Positions 1-10,359 of a DNA stretch of 64,000 bases are shown here, in pieces (position 1 is the first letter of the stretch; each line of letters opens with the position of its first letter). The notes under the pieces are model-generated. The model saw only the letters and a list, made by a program, of their open reading frames with translations. It made no database searches and had not been told where the DNA came from. Source of the stretch: Tritrichomonas musculus (lineage: Eukaryota > Parabasalia > Tritrichomonadida > Tritrichomonadidae); NCBI GenBank assembly GCA_039105265.1, contig JAPFFF010000006.1:4898001-4962000 (forward strand). The letters run 5' to 3'. The translations under genes and the position numbers were made by a program.

Positions 1-1
1 T

Positions 2-3000
2 CCTGTTTCAGCCAACGTAATCAATCCCAAGTCAATCACATTAGGACAACTTTATGGCGATTTTGATATGCACAGTCACGATTGGACAGATGGTTTGTTG
101 TGTGATGCTGTTCGTGGTGCTTCTGCCCAACCTCCTCCAATGAACTATTGGATCGTTTTGGATGGTCCTGTTGATGCTTTGTGGATTGAGAACATGAACA
201 CCGTTCTTGATGACAACAAGAAACTTTGTCTATCAAGTTCTGAAGTTATTCCTTTGACACCACAAATGAGAATGTTCTTTGAAGTTGAAGATTTGAAGGT
301 TGCTTCACCTGCAACTGTTTCTCGTTGCGGAATGGTTTACATTGAGTTAAAGAAACGTGATTATGAAAGCTTGCTTTATCGTTGGCTCATTCAAGATAAC
401 GATAACAAAGAAATTTTAGAGCCTCAACTTAATCGTGCCTTTGAAAATGTCATTGTTCCTTTACTTGACCACATTCAAGCTGAATATAAACTCTGTCTTC
501 CATTCCATGAATATTCGTTCTTCAACAACTTCTTGCGTCTCTTAAGAGCGATGATCAAGAAAGAGAAAGATTTGAAGAACATTGATGCTGAAATCATTTT
601 CTGTATTATTTGGTCAATAGGTGCAATGACAAACGGTCCAGATAGGCCAAAATTTGACCAACACCTTCGTGAATTGATGAATAAAGCTGGTTATCAATTC
701 CCTGCAACAGAAACCGTTTTTGACTATTGCGTCGAAGAGAAAGAATGGGTTAAATGGTCTGACAAGTTACCTGAAAAATTGGAAGCATCAGGATCTGACA
801 TGATCGTTCAAACAGTCGAAACAACAAGACATCAATACGTCATTAACAAACTCGTTATGAACGGCATATCTGTCCTTGTAAGCGGTGTCACAGGAAGTGG
901 TAAAACAGTCACACTTCAGCAATACTTACAAAGTGACGCAACTCTTGTTCCTAACCCAATGACCTTCTCAGCACAGACAACCGCCAACGGCGTCCAAGAT
1001 CTTATTGATTCGAAATATGATCGTCGTTCACAAGGCGTTTTCGGACCACCAGTTGATCACCGTGCCATTATATTTGTCGATGATATCAACATGCCAAGGA
1101 AAGAACAATACGGAGCACAACCTCCAATAGAACTGTTAAGACAGCTTCTTTCACAAGGCGGTTGGTACGATAGGAAGAAGAGAACATTTAAGACATTTGT
1201 CGATGTCCAATTGATGTGTTCAATGAGAAATCCTGAAGGTCCAGAACAAACACCGACAGGTCGTTTTCTTCGTCATTTCCATCAGATCATCTTTCCAGAA
1301 ATATCGACTGATTCAATGCACAGGATATTCAAGACGATCTTATCGACGTTTCTTGCTGCTGTTCCTGATTTAATTGATCCTTTAATTACATCTTCTTTGG
1401 AGATTTATGAGACTGTCTGCAAGCAACTTTTGCCAACACCAGCAAGAGTTCATTACACATTCAACTTGCGTGATATTTCACAAGTTATTCGTGGTATTAC
1501 TTCTCTTCATCCTTCTCAAGCAAACGATAAAGATAACGTCCTTAGAATTTGGTATCATGAGTCTATTCGTGTTTATCATGATCGTCTCGTTAATGATGAA
1601 AATAGAGATTGGTTTATGAGACTTCTGAAGAGAACTTTGTTCAGCACATTCAATGTTCGTCATTTTCAACTTTCTGCCGTTGAACCTGTCATTTTCGCTG
1701 ATTTCGGTGTTGATGAAACTAAGTACTACCAACAAGTTACTGATCTTGATAAGTTTACTTCGATTTGTCAGAATCATCTTGATGATTATAATGCATCAAG
1801 TTCTCATCCGCTCGACTTGTGTCTCTTCTCTGAAGCTATTCAACACTTGACGAGAATTTGTCGTATAATTCGTGAACCAGGAAGAAACGGTCTTCTTCTC
1901 GGTGTCGGTGGATCAGGTCGTCAATCATTAACAAAATTAGCAGCATACATTTGTGGTGCTAATTTATTCCAACCTGAAGTTACTCGTGCTTACAGTCGTG
2001 CTGATTGGAAGAATGATCTTAAGACACTTTTAATGGGCTGTGGATTAAATAAGAAAGAGACTGTCTTTTTGGTGTCTGAGAGTCAACTTATTGATGAATC
2101 CTTCTTTGAAGATATCAACAGTCTTTTGAACTCAGGTGATCCACCAGCACTTTTTGATGACGAAGATATGGATAAAATCATTACAGGAACAACTCCTCTT
2201 GCCAAGAGCTTAGGTATCATTCCAACAAAAGGCTCTATTTATGCACTTTTCATATCACAAGTCAAGAGGTATATGCATGTTATGATTGCACTTTCACCTA
2301 TTGGAACGTCCTTTAGAAGACGTGTTCGTATGTTTCCATCTCTTATTTCTTGCTGCACAATTGACTGGTTTGCTGAATGGCCAGTTGAAGCACTTCAAAA
2401 CGTCGCAACACGTACAATTGGTGACGAATTTGCTTCAATTGCAGCACAATGCCACGTTATTGTATCTGAATATTGCACAAAGTTCTTTAATGAATTAAGA
2501 AGAACTAACTACGTGACACCTTCAACTTTCTTGACATTTTTGAACTTGATAACTTCGCTTGGAGATCGAATCAGAGAGAAACATGAGACAACTTCGAACA
2601 ACATTCTTAAAGGTCTTCAGAAAATGAAAGAAGCAGGTGAAGAAATTGTCATTCTTGAAAAGAAAATCATTGAACTTCAACCTGTCTTAAAGCAAAAGAA
2701 GGCAGAAACAAAGAAGATGCTTGATGATTTAGTTGTTGATCAAGAAAATGCAGCCAAAACTAAAGAAATTGTTCAAAAGGCAGCATTAGAAGCACAAGAA
2801 CAATCCAAAGTTGCCGAACAATTGGCAAATGAAGCACAATCTGAACTTGATAAAGTTATGCCAGAATTAGATAAAGCAATGGCAGCACTTGATAATTTAA
2901 CAAGAACACAAGTTGCAGAACTTCGTCAATCAAACGTTGAAACAACATCAATGAGACTTGTTGCTACAGCAATTTGTATTGTCTTAGATAAAACACCTAA

Positions 3001-6000
3001 AAGTATCCCTAATCCTAACGGCGGTGGTACCAAATTGGATTATTTCGGTGCTGCTCGTGATCTTTATTCAGATCCAAGATTCATGTCAAATATTAAAAAG
3101 TGGACTGAAGAAAATAAGACAAAAATTGGAAATGATAAAATTAATAAATTAAAACCTGTTTTAGAAGATCCTGAATTTCAACCAAGTATCATGGTTAAGA
3201 AGTCACAACCAGCTGCAGCACTTTGTCAATGGGTTCATGCATTAAAATTGTTCCATGACGTTAATGCAATTGCAGAACCAAAGAGACAAAAAAGAGATGA
3301 AGCTAAATTGAATGCAGAAAAGGCAACACAAACTGTTGAAGAAAACCAAAAGAAACTTGAAGAAATCGAGGCCAAAGTTAAAGATTTAATGGAACAACAT
3401 GAACGTTCTAATAAAGAAATGAGTGACTTAAAAGAACAAAAGAAAATGTGTAAACTTCGTCTTGAAAGAGCTGGTATTTTAACAACTTCTCTTGAAGCTG
3501 AAAGAGAAAATTGGAAACTTCTTCTTGAAGATTTAGAAAAACAAAAGACTACATTAAATGGAGATGTTCTTATTGCAGCTGCATCAGTTGCTTATTTAGG
3601 ACCATTCACGTCTGATTTTCGAAGTGAAATTTTATCTAAATGGTCAGATAAACTTAAAGAAGCAAACATTGTTCGTCAACCAGGAGGAAACATTACGAAG
3701 ATTCTCGGTGATCCATTAACAACATTACAATGGCATTTAAAGAATCTTCCACGTGATGAATTAAGTATTGAAAATGCTATTGTTTTGAATGAATGCAAAA
3801 AGTGGCCTTTAATTATTGATCCTCAATCACAAGCATCGAACTTTATTCGTAGTTTAGAACCAGAATGCATGATTCTTCGACCAAAAGAGAAGACATTTAT
3901 AAGACAACTTGAAAATGCAATTTCATTTGGTAGAGCTGTATTAATTGAAGGAATTGATCAAGAACTCGATCCTGCTTTAGATCCGATTTTATTAATTCCT
4001 TCACGTGATAAAAATATTCAAATTAAATTGGAACATTCAATCACTTATAATACAGCCTTTAAATTGTATCTTGTTACAAGTAATCCTAATCCAACGTTCT
4101 CGCCAGAATCATTAGCTAAAGTAACGTTAATCAATTTCACTATTACACAAAGCGCATTAACAGATCAGCTTCTTGCTTTGGTTGTTGCCAAAGAGAAGCC
4201 AAACTTAGAAAAAGAAAAAGAACAACTTGTCGTTAGTAATGCTTCAATGAAAGCACAACTTCTTGAATCACAAGCAAAGATTTTAAGATTACTTCAAGAA
4301 TCAAAAGGTGATATTCTTGATGACGTTCAACTTATTGATACTTTAGCTGAATCCAATAAAACATCTAAAACTTTGTCCACTCAAATGGTTCAATCTGAAG
4401 AAACTGAAAAACAAATCGATATGAGTAGACGTGAATATACAAGTGTTGCTAAAAGAGCTTCACTTTTATATTTCTGTGTGATTGATCTTCGTTTTGTTGC
4501 TCCAATGTATCAATATTCATTAAGTTGGTACAACTTGCTTGTTTCTAAATTAATTACACAAGCACCACATTCTGGAATCTTAGAAGAAAGGCTGCATAAT
4601 TTGATTGAATTCATTACATTGAAAGTATTTAAGAATATTTCGAACTCACTTTTCGCTAAACATCAACTGATGTTTGCTTTCTTAATTGCTGTTAAAATTG
4701 GTCTTGAAAGTGGCACTTATAATGAAAATGAATGGAAATTCCTTCTGACTGGTACTGCCGATACAACCGAAGAAATTCCACCGAATGGAAACCCTGAACA
4801 AATACCTGATTCAATGTGGACTGAATTGTTTTATTTGTCACGTTTGGATGTCTTTCAAGGCTTCCAAGAATATGTAATTCAAAACATCAAACAAATTCAG
4901 AAGATTCGTGATTTATTCAATGATGACATTGGAGGTGAATTTAATGACAAATTGAATTTGTTCAGAAGACTTTGTATTGCTCGTTGTTTAAGACCTGATG
5001 CTTTAATTGATGGTTTTGTTCAAATGATTCGTGATGATCTTGGTCCTGAATTCCTTGAATCTGAACCAGCGAATATCATGAATGCTTTCCAAGATTCTGG
5101 TCCAACAACACCTATTATATTCATCCTTAGTAGTGGTACGGATCCAGCCCAAGATGTCCAAAACTTTGCTACTCAACAAGGCTTCCTTGACAAATTAAAG
5201 TCACTTTCACTAGGACAAGGCCAAGGAGAAAAGGCAGCTGAAATGATTGAAAATGGTCGACAAGAAGGCTTTTGGGTTGTTCTTCAAAATTGCCATTTAG
5301 CAACATCATGGATGCCGAAATTAGAAGAAATTTTACAAAGTCTTCATGACGTTCATTCAGATTTTCGTCTATGGCTGACATCAATGCCTTCTCCTCATTT
5401 TCCAGCGACCATTTTACAAAACGGCGTCAAAGTTACAACAGAGCCACCACAAGGACTTAAAGCTACACTGAAAGATCTTTTCTCTTCTTATGGCCAAAAA
5501 GTTCTTAAAGAATGCAGCAGAGAAAATGAATTCAAATCGATCTTTTACTCACTTTGCTTCTTCCACGCAGTCGTTCTTGGCCGAAGGAAATATGGACCGT
5601 TAGGATGGAACTGTGCTTATGAATGGACAAAAGGAGATTTAGACATTTCAAGGAAGCAACTTAATTTGTTCTTATCTAAAAGTACAGGTCCCGATGACAT
5701 TCCTTTCAAAACATTAGGTTTCTTAGCAGGCGAAATCAATTACGGTGGAAGAGTTACTGATGATTGGGATCGAAGGACATTATTGACACTTTGTAATGAC
5801 TTTTATAATCAACAAGTCCTGAAAGAAGGCTATAAAATTGCTCCTGGCTATACAACTCCACCGCCTCTTAATTTACCCGAGTATCTCGAAGAAATCGCTA
5901 AGTACCCAATCAGCGACAGTCCAGAGTTATTTGGTCTTCACATGAATGCTGATCTCAACTTGAAGCAAACAGATTCATTCAACGTTCTTACCGACATTTT

Positions 6001-6901
6001 GGCGACAAGACCGCGTGGTAATGCCGGCGGTGGTGGTTCCTCATCGGCTGGTGCAAATAATGCGATGATTCAGCTAGTTAATAGCTTACTTAGAAAAGTG
6101 CCACAGCCTCTCGACATGGCCGTCATTCATGAGAAGTTCCCTTCAATTTACGAAGAATCAATGAATACAGTCTTACAACAAGAAGCGGTTAGATACAACG
6201 ACCTTTTGAAACTTGTCAAAACTTCAATGGAATCTTTAATTAAAGCGATGAAAGGATTGATTGTTTTTACAAGCGAACTTGAAGAGATGTCAACTGCTCT
6301 TGATCAAAATTTAGTACCTCCAAATTGGAGCGCTATTGCTTATCCTTCAATGAAGCCGTTAAATTCATGGATGAATGACCTTAACGATCGAATTAAGTTC
6401 CTTCGAGATTGGGTCGAATTTGGTCAACCAAGATGCTTCTGGATATCTGGTTTCTTCTTCCCTCAGGCTTTCTTGACTGGCACTAAACAAAACTTCGCAA
6501 GAAAGTATAAAGTGCCTATCGATGAAGTGTCATTTGATTTTCAGGTCCTTGACAAGGGGCCCCAAAGAATTATTAGGCCACCTGCCGACGGGGTCTATAT
6601 TTATGGTCTCTTTTTGGAAGCTGCCGCTTTCGATGTTATTAATATGAAGATTGTTGACGCTCAACCTAGACAATTGACTCAGGAGATGCCAGTGATCTGG
6701 TTGAAACCTGTACAGAAAAGAGTCCCTCCAACAAAAGGCGTTTATAATTGCCCAGTTTATAAGATCGGAACAAGAAAGGGCGTGTTAACTACTACAGGAC
6801 ACTCATCAAATTATGTATTGACTATCGAATTGCCTACTGATACAGATGAATCATTCTGGATTAAAAGAGGAGTGGCTTTACTTTGCTCTCTTGCACGTTA
6901 A
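2..6901 (+). CDS. Axonemal dynein heavy chain, C-terminal part (5' end outside window)
   Basis: Flagellar motor ATPase that walks along axonemal microtubules. The reading frame is open from base 2; the ATG at 68 is internal, because the codons before it read as conserved AAA2 sequence (NPKSITLGQLYGDFD). Numbering from that ATG, visible parts are the end of AAA2 (to about 110), AAA3 with P-loop GVTGSGKT (about 273), AAA4 with GVGGSGRQ (about 612, Arg in place of Lys as in many axonemal dyneins), a long coiled-coil stalk with the microtubule-binding tip (about 850-1170), AAA5, AAA6 and a C-terminal domain containing FWISGFFFPQAFLTGTKQNF. A Gly/Ser-rich linker lies near 1985-2000. The roughly 2,300 residues seen are about half of a usual heavy chain. 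The C-terminal wording resembles single-headed inner-arm dyneins more than outer-arm ones; that subtype is inference. No break is seen. Confidence 0.97.
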   Translation, partial: PVSANVINPKSITLGQLYGDFDMHSHDWTDGLLCDAVRGASAQPPPMNYWIVLDGPVDALWIENMNTVLDDNKKLCLSSSEVIPLTPQMRMFFEVEDLKVASPATVSRCGMVYIELKKRDYESLLYRWLIQDNDNKEILEPQLNRAFENVIVPLLDHIQAEYKLCLPFHEYSFFNNFLRLLRAMIKKEKDLKNIDAEIIFCIIWSIGAMTNGPDRPKFDQHLRELMNKAGYQFPATETVFDYCVEEKEWVKWSDKLPEKLEASGSDMIVQTVETTRHQYVINKLVMNGISVLVSGVTGSGKTVTLQQYLQSDATLVPNPMTFSAQTTANGVQDLIDSKYDRRSQGVFGPPVDHRAIIFVDDINMPRKEQYGAQPPIELLRQLLSQGGWYDRKKRTFKTFVDVQLMCSMRNPEGPEQTPTGRFLRHFHQIIFPEISTDSMHRIFKTILSTFLAAVPDLIDPLITSSLEIYETVCKQLLPTPARVHYTFNLRDISQVIRGITSLHPSQANDKDNVLRIWYHESIRVYHDRLVNDENRDWFMRLLKRTLFSTFNVRHFQLSAVEPVIFADFGVDETKYYQQVTDLDKFTSICQNHLDDYNASSSHPLDLCLFSEAIQHLTRICRIIREPGRNGLLLGVGGSGRQSLTKLAAYICGANLFQPEVTRAYSRADWKNDLKTLLMGCGLNKKETVFLVSESQLIDESFFEDINSLLNSGDPPALFDDEDMDKIITGTTPLAKSLGIIPTKGSIYALFISQVKRYMHVMIALSPIGTSFRRRVRMFPSLISCCTIDWFAEWPVEALQNVATRTIGDEFASIAAQCHVIVSEYCTKFFNELRRTNYVTPSTFLTFLNLITSLGDRIREKHETTSNNILKGLQKMKEAGEEIVILEKKIIELQPVLKQKKAETKKMLDDLVVDQENAAKTKEIVQKAALEAQEQSKVAEQLANEAQSELDKVMPELDKAMAALDNLTRTQVAELRQSNVETTSMRLVATAICIVLDKTPKSIPNPNGGGTKLDYFGAARDLYSDPRFMSNIKKWTEENKTKIGNDKINKLKPVLEDPEFQPSIMVKKSQPAAALCQWVHALKLFHDVNAIAEPKRQKRDEAKLNAEKATQTVEENQKKLEEIEAKVKDLMEQHERSNKEMSDLKEQKKMCKLRLERAGILTTSLEAERENWKLLLEDLEKQKTTLNGDVLIAAASVAYLGPFTSDFRSEILSKWSDKLKEANIVRQPGGNITKILGDPLTTLQWHLKNLPRDELSIENAIVLNECKKWPLIIDPQSQASNFIRSLEPECMILRPKEKTFIRQLENAISFGRAVLIEGIDQELDPALDPILLIPSRDKNIQIKLEHSITYNTAFKLYLVTSNPNPTFSPESLAKVTLINFTITQSALTDQLLALVVAKEKPNLEKEKEQLVVSNASMKAQLLESQAKILRLLQESKGDILDDVQLIDTLAESNKTSKTLSTQMVQSEETEKQIDMSRREYTSVAKRASLLYFCVIDLRFVAPMYQYSLSWYNLLVSKLITQAPHSGILEERLHNLIEFITLKVFKNISNSLFAKHQLMFAFLIAVKIGLESGTYNENEWKFLLTGTADTTEEIPPNGNPEQIPDSMWTELFYLSRLDVFQGFQEYVIQNIKQIQKIRDLFNDDIGGEFNDKLNLFRRLCIARCLRPDALIDGFVQMIRDDLGPEFLESEPANIMNAFQDSGPTTPIIFILSSGTDPAQDVQNFATQQGFLDKLKSLSLGQGQGEKAAEMIENGRQEGFWVVLQNCHLATSWMPKLEEILQSLHDVHSDFRLWLTSMPSPHFPATILQNGVKVTTEPPQGLKATLKDLFSSYGQKVLKECSRENEFKSIFYSLCFFHAVVLGRRKYGPLGWNCAYEWTKGDLDISRKQLNLFLSKSTGPDDIPFKTLGFLAGEINYGGRVTDDWDRRTLLTLCNDFYNQQVLKEGYKIAPGYTTPPPLNLPEYLEEIAKYPISDSPELFGLHMNADLNLKQTDSFNVLTDILATRPRGNAGGGGSSSAGANNAMIQLVNSLLRKVPQPLDMAVIHEKFPSIYEESMNTVLQQEAVRYNDLLKLVKTSMESLIKAMKGLIVFTSELEEMSTALDQNLVPPNWSAIAYPSMKPLNSWMNDLNDRIKFLRDWVEFGQPRCFWISGFFFPQAFLTGTKQNFARKYKVPIDEVSFDFQVLDKGPQRIIRPPADGVYIYGLFLEAAAFDVINMKIVDAQPRQLTQEMPVIWLKPVQKRVPPTKGVYNCPVYKIGTRKGVLTTTGHSSNYVLTIELPTDTDESFWIKRGVALLCSLAR

Positions 6902-7239
6902 TTTGTAATACATTTTTTTTTTTTTTAAATTTGATTTTATAATTTTTTAATTTTTTCTTTTTTTTTTTTAATTTAATGAATTTAATAATTTAATTGAATT
7001 ATTTTTGGGTTTTAGGATTGAATTTAGTATATTATATCTTATATTATAATAAAATATATTTCATCTGATATTAAAAAAAAAAAAAATAAAAATAAAAAGA
7101 CGTGCTTAATGATCATATACAAATTACAATTTCATGGAATGAAATAATTTTTACCTATATAATATAAATCTATTGACAACAATAAAAAAAAACCAACTGA
7201 GTTTGAAATAAATAATGAATATAATCTTTTTTTTTTCCC
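6902..7239. other. AT-rich intergenic, convergent 3' ends
   Basis: This is the spacer between the convergent dynein and SNARE genes. It contains T-rich runs and TAAA/ATAAA words that could serve in 3'-end formation. No coding potential or repeat was seen. Confidence 0.6.
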
Positions 7240-7563
7240 TTAAGCGTACCATTTCCAGTATAACCATAAAAACAAAATTACAGCAAATATAAAAAGTAAT
7301 GTCATTGTCATTGGTGACATACCAGAGGCTATAAATATTTCTTTAACTTTTTCGACAAGTTTGTTCACCTTAATCATTCCTTTTTCAAAATCATCGTTAA
7401 GTTTATCAAGTAAGTTATTTTGTTTATCAATCTCTTTCCCAATTTCTGTTGATACATCTCCCAAAGCTCTTATCGTACCTCGCAGATTATCAATATCGCA
7501 ATCATATTGATCTGTCAGTGATGGTTGACTAGTTCTATCTCCATCAAATCTTCTTCGAGTCAT
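7240..7563 (-). CDS. Bet1/Sft1-like Qc-SNARE
   Basis: Small tail-anchored SNARE of 107 residues, expected to act in ER-Golgi or intra-Golgi membrane fusion. A polar N-terminus of about 20 residues is followed by a single heptad-patterned SNARE helix (about 22-80) containing IGKEIDKQNNLLDKLNDDF, which aligns with Bet1 IGNEVRNQNKLLGEMDSDF. The Q in KQN sits where the central ionic layer is expected. A hydrophobic tail anchor (about 84-104) ends in a few residues, WKWYA. Length and layout match Bet1-type Qc-SNAREs. The choice between Bet1, Sft1 and another short Qc-SNARE cannot be made from this sequence alone. It is convergent with the dynein gene. Confidence 0.8.
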   Translation of the reverse strand: MTRRRFDGDRTSQPSLTDQYDCDIDNLRGTIRALGDVSTEIGKEIDKQNNLLDKLNDDFEKGMIKVNKLVEKVKEIFIASGMSPMTMTLLFIFAVILFLWLYWKWYA

Positions 7564-10359
7564 TAAAAAAATCTAGATTTAAACAAACGACCAGATAAAA
7601 AAAAAATTAAATTTAAATTAATCGTTTGATTTTCAATTTTCATTCAAAGAATATTGAAATCTTTTTTAAATATAATTTAGTAATATATTGTTACTTATTA
7701 TTTATTTTTTAAATAAAATTAATTAATTAAGTTTTTAAATTGATTACAAATAATATTAATTTGTTTTTTATGCTTAATTTTTATTTTATTTAAAAAGAAT
7801 GCTGTCTAGATTATTTTAAATTTTTAATCTTTACTTTTTTTACATCACATTTTTATTAACGTAACATTTTAACGTAACTTTTTATAAAATCAAAAATTTT
7901 GATGTAAATCAGTTATTTATGTTTAAAACAATATTTTTATTCATAATCTAAAGATAAAAACTATTTTTCATTAACTCTTGCTAATTTTAATCAAAAAACC
8001 ATGTTATCGCAGATGATTATATCTGATAGATATAATTAGAAGCAAAATATCATAGAAAAAAAGGTTTTGTACGTCGGTACTATTATAAAATAATTCAAAT
8101 GCATCGAATAAATAAATCAAAACGATTTAGCCAATCCTAATAAGTCGAAATAAAATCAGAATTTTTAAATAAATATAAAGTGCCATTTTACACCATCAAA
8201 AGAATGATCAAAGAAATATCAAATTTTTAATAATTTATTAGCAATAATAACTGAATAAAAATTATTTCTGCTTTATATTCATGCTTTTTTTATTTTAATT
8301 GACTAAATTTTTGAAGATAAAAATATTTTTCAAATAAAAAAATTAACGGAAAATTACATATGTATTTACATATGTAATTTCTATCGTCCTGTGTAATTAC
8401 ATTGTATATACAAAAAGTAAAGATTATTTTAAATCCGTATAAATAAATAATTTATTTTCTATAAACATAACTCTTTTTATGGTTAAAGATTTGTTTTTCC
8501 CCTATATTTAGTTTATTAAATACTATTTTTTAGGTTTGATTTTTTTCTAATTTCTATTATTATATGAAGCTATCATCATATGCTTAATAAGGTAAAACAA
8601 ATGAATTTCCTTGTTCGAAATTAATATTACAAAATAGGTATCATAGAAGATTATAAATTTTTAATTGCAAAAAATTTCAAACTATTTATCTTCCTATAAA
8701 AAAGAAGATAAAATGTGTTTGCATTTTTTTTCCTTTATAGAGATTATTTTCTATCTTACATTTCGAAAATATTCTATTTTTCGAAAAGTTGAAAAAAAAT
8801 TGTATTTAAGTATCATTGATATATTCTTTTAAGTATAATAAACAATTTGATATCAAAATATTTAAAATCGAATTACCTAATGTTGAGTATTACATCATTC
8901 AAAAATCGTGAAAGTATATTCTATATTAGGGTTTTTAAACTCAGAAAACATAATGTGTAAACTATTCAATAGTATAATCTTTGTTTTTTATTTATCTCAA
9001 TATTTAAATCATCTATATGACTTTAATTTAACTTATATAATAATTATCAAAGTTGTGAAATAATTATCAATATTTAATTATGAAAATTTTTCAATTATTC
9101 CAAATTATTGATTAGTTATCTATATTCAAAAACTTTCAAATCAAATGTTATGTATTGTATAAACCATTAGATATGATAATAAATATAATCATATTTGTAT
9201 TTTCTATTAGAAAACCATAATTTTCAAATGTCAAAAAATAATCTAAAATTTCAGGTATTAGTGCTAATTTATGTATACTTAAATTTACCAAATATCAGGA
9301 AGATCTTTTTTCTTTTACTATTTTAATGAACTGGATTATCTGTTAAAAGATATCAAATAAGATAAGTAGAAAACTAAAAAATTCATGCTAGACACCCAAA
9401 AACATTTATAAATTCGCAATTTCAATATTATTGCTATATTTCCTACCAAAAACAAAAGTTGACAAAAATATATTATATATAAAAAGTAATCTAACTAGTC
9501 TTTCTAGGACTCAAAATAAATCAGTAAACTAATCATGTTTGATGATATATAATATAATGGCCCATATCGATTTTATAGATTTTTCCACCAACGTACTTTT
9601 TGCCACCATTAAAGGCCAAAAATAGGTGAATAAAAATGGTAGGGGTTTTTCCATTTTTAGGGGGGTTTTCCTGTAGACTATGCCATAAAATATTCTGAAA
9701 ACTCCTTATTGAATTCAAAGGTCATTAAATTAAAATCAAAAGGTGAATTTATATTTTAAGACATTTTTTGTTTATTTGATAATATCATATCTATTGCTTT
9801 AGAATATGAAAATAAAATTAAAAATAAATAAGTGATACTCTATTCAAAAAAGAATGCTTTCGATTATTTCAATCAAAAAGTTATTTTTATGAAATTAAAA
9901 ATTTAAAATTATAAAAGAACAATAAGCTTATTTTTTAAGAAAAAAGCGACATTATCAATTTCTCTGTTAATCAAATAATGATAAATAATGGTACATCTCA
10001 AAGATACATATAAAAAGATAAAAAAAAATTATGTTTAACTGGTATAGAAGAAAAATAAAAAGATAATTAATATAATTGAATTGAATAACAATAATATATT
10101 ACCTCAAAAAAAAAAAAAAATAATCTAAAAAATATAAATAACAAATACCACTAATAAAATTTATTTGAATAAAATTAAAAACCATATAGTTAAATTATCA
10201 TTTGTGAATTCTTAAAGAATAATCTTTTGAATTTTGAAGGTGTACGTCAGTTTTTTTAAAAGCACCAATCAAAATTTTTGAAAACTTTTTTTTTTTTTTA
10301 TAATTCTTTGAAATAGAAATTGAAATTGAATAAGAGATATTCATTTCAATTAAAATTTA
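7564..10359. other. 2.8-kb AT-rich intergenic region
   Basis: No convincing gene. Minor features are a short palindromic patch near 8355-8385 built on ACATATGTA and a local G-rich patch at 9590-9680. That patch gives a 61-codon frame on the minus strand with no recognisable domain. The right end is the 5' flank of the kinase gene at 10360. Confidence 0.55.
10341..10346 (+). promoter_or_regulatory. Initiator-like TCATTT
   Basis: TCATTT with its A at 10343 lies 17 bases before the kinase ATG. It fits the trichomonad initiator consensus TCA(+1)Y(A/T) and the short leaders known in this group. That it is the real start site is inference. Confidence 0.4.

Noticed and set aside
9533-9718. 61-codon minus-strand frame
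   Set aside because: No domain, no initiator motif, isolated in 2.8 kb of AT-rich DNA; coding status cannot be supported.
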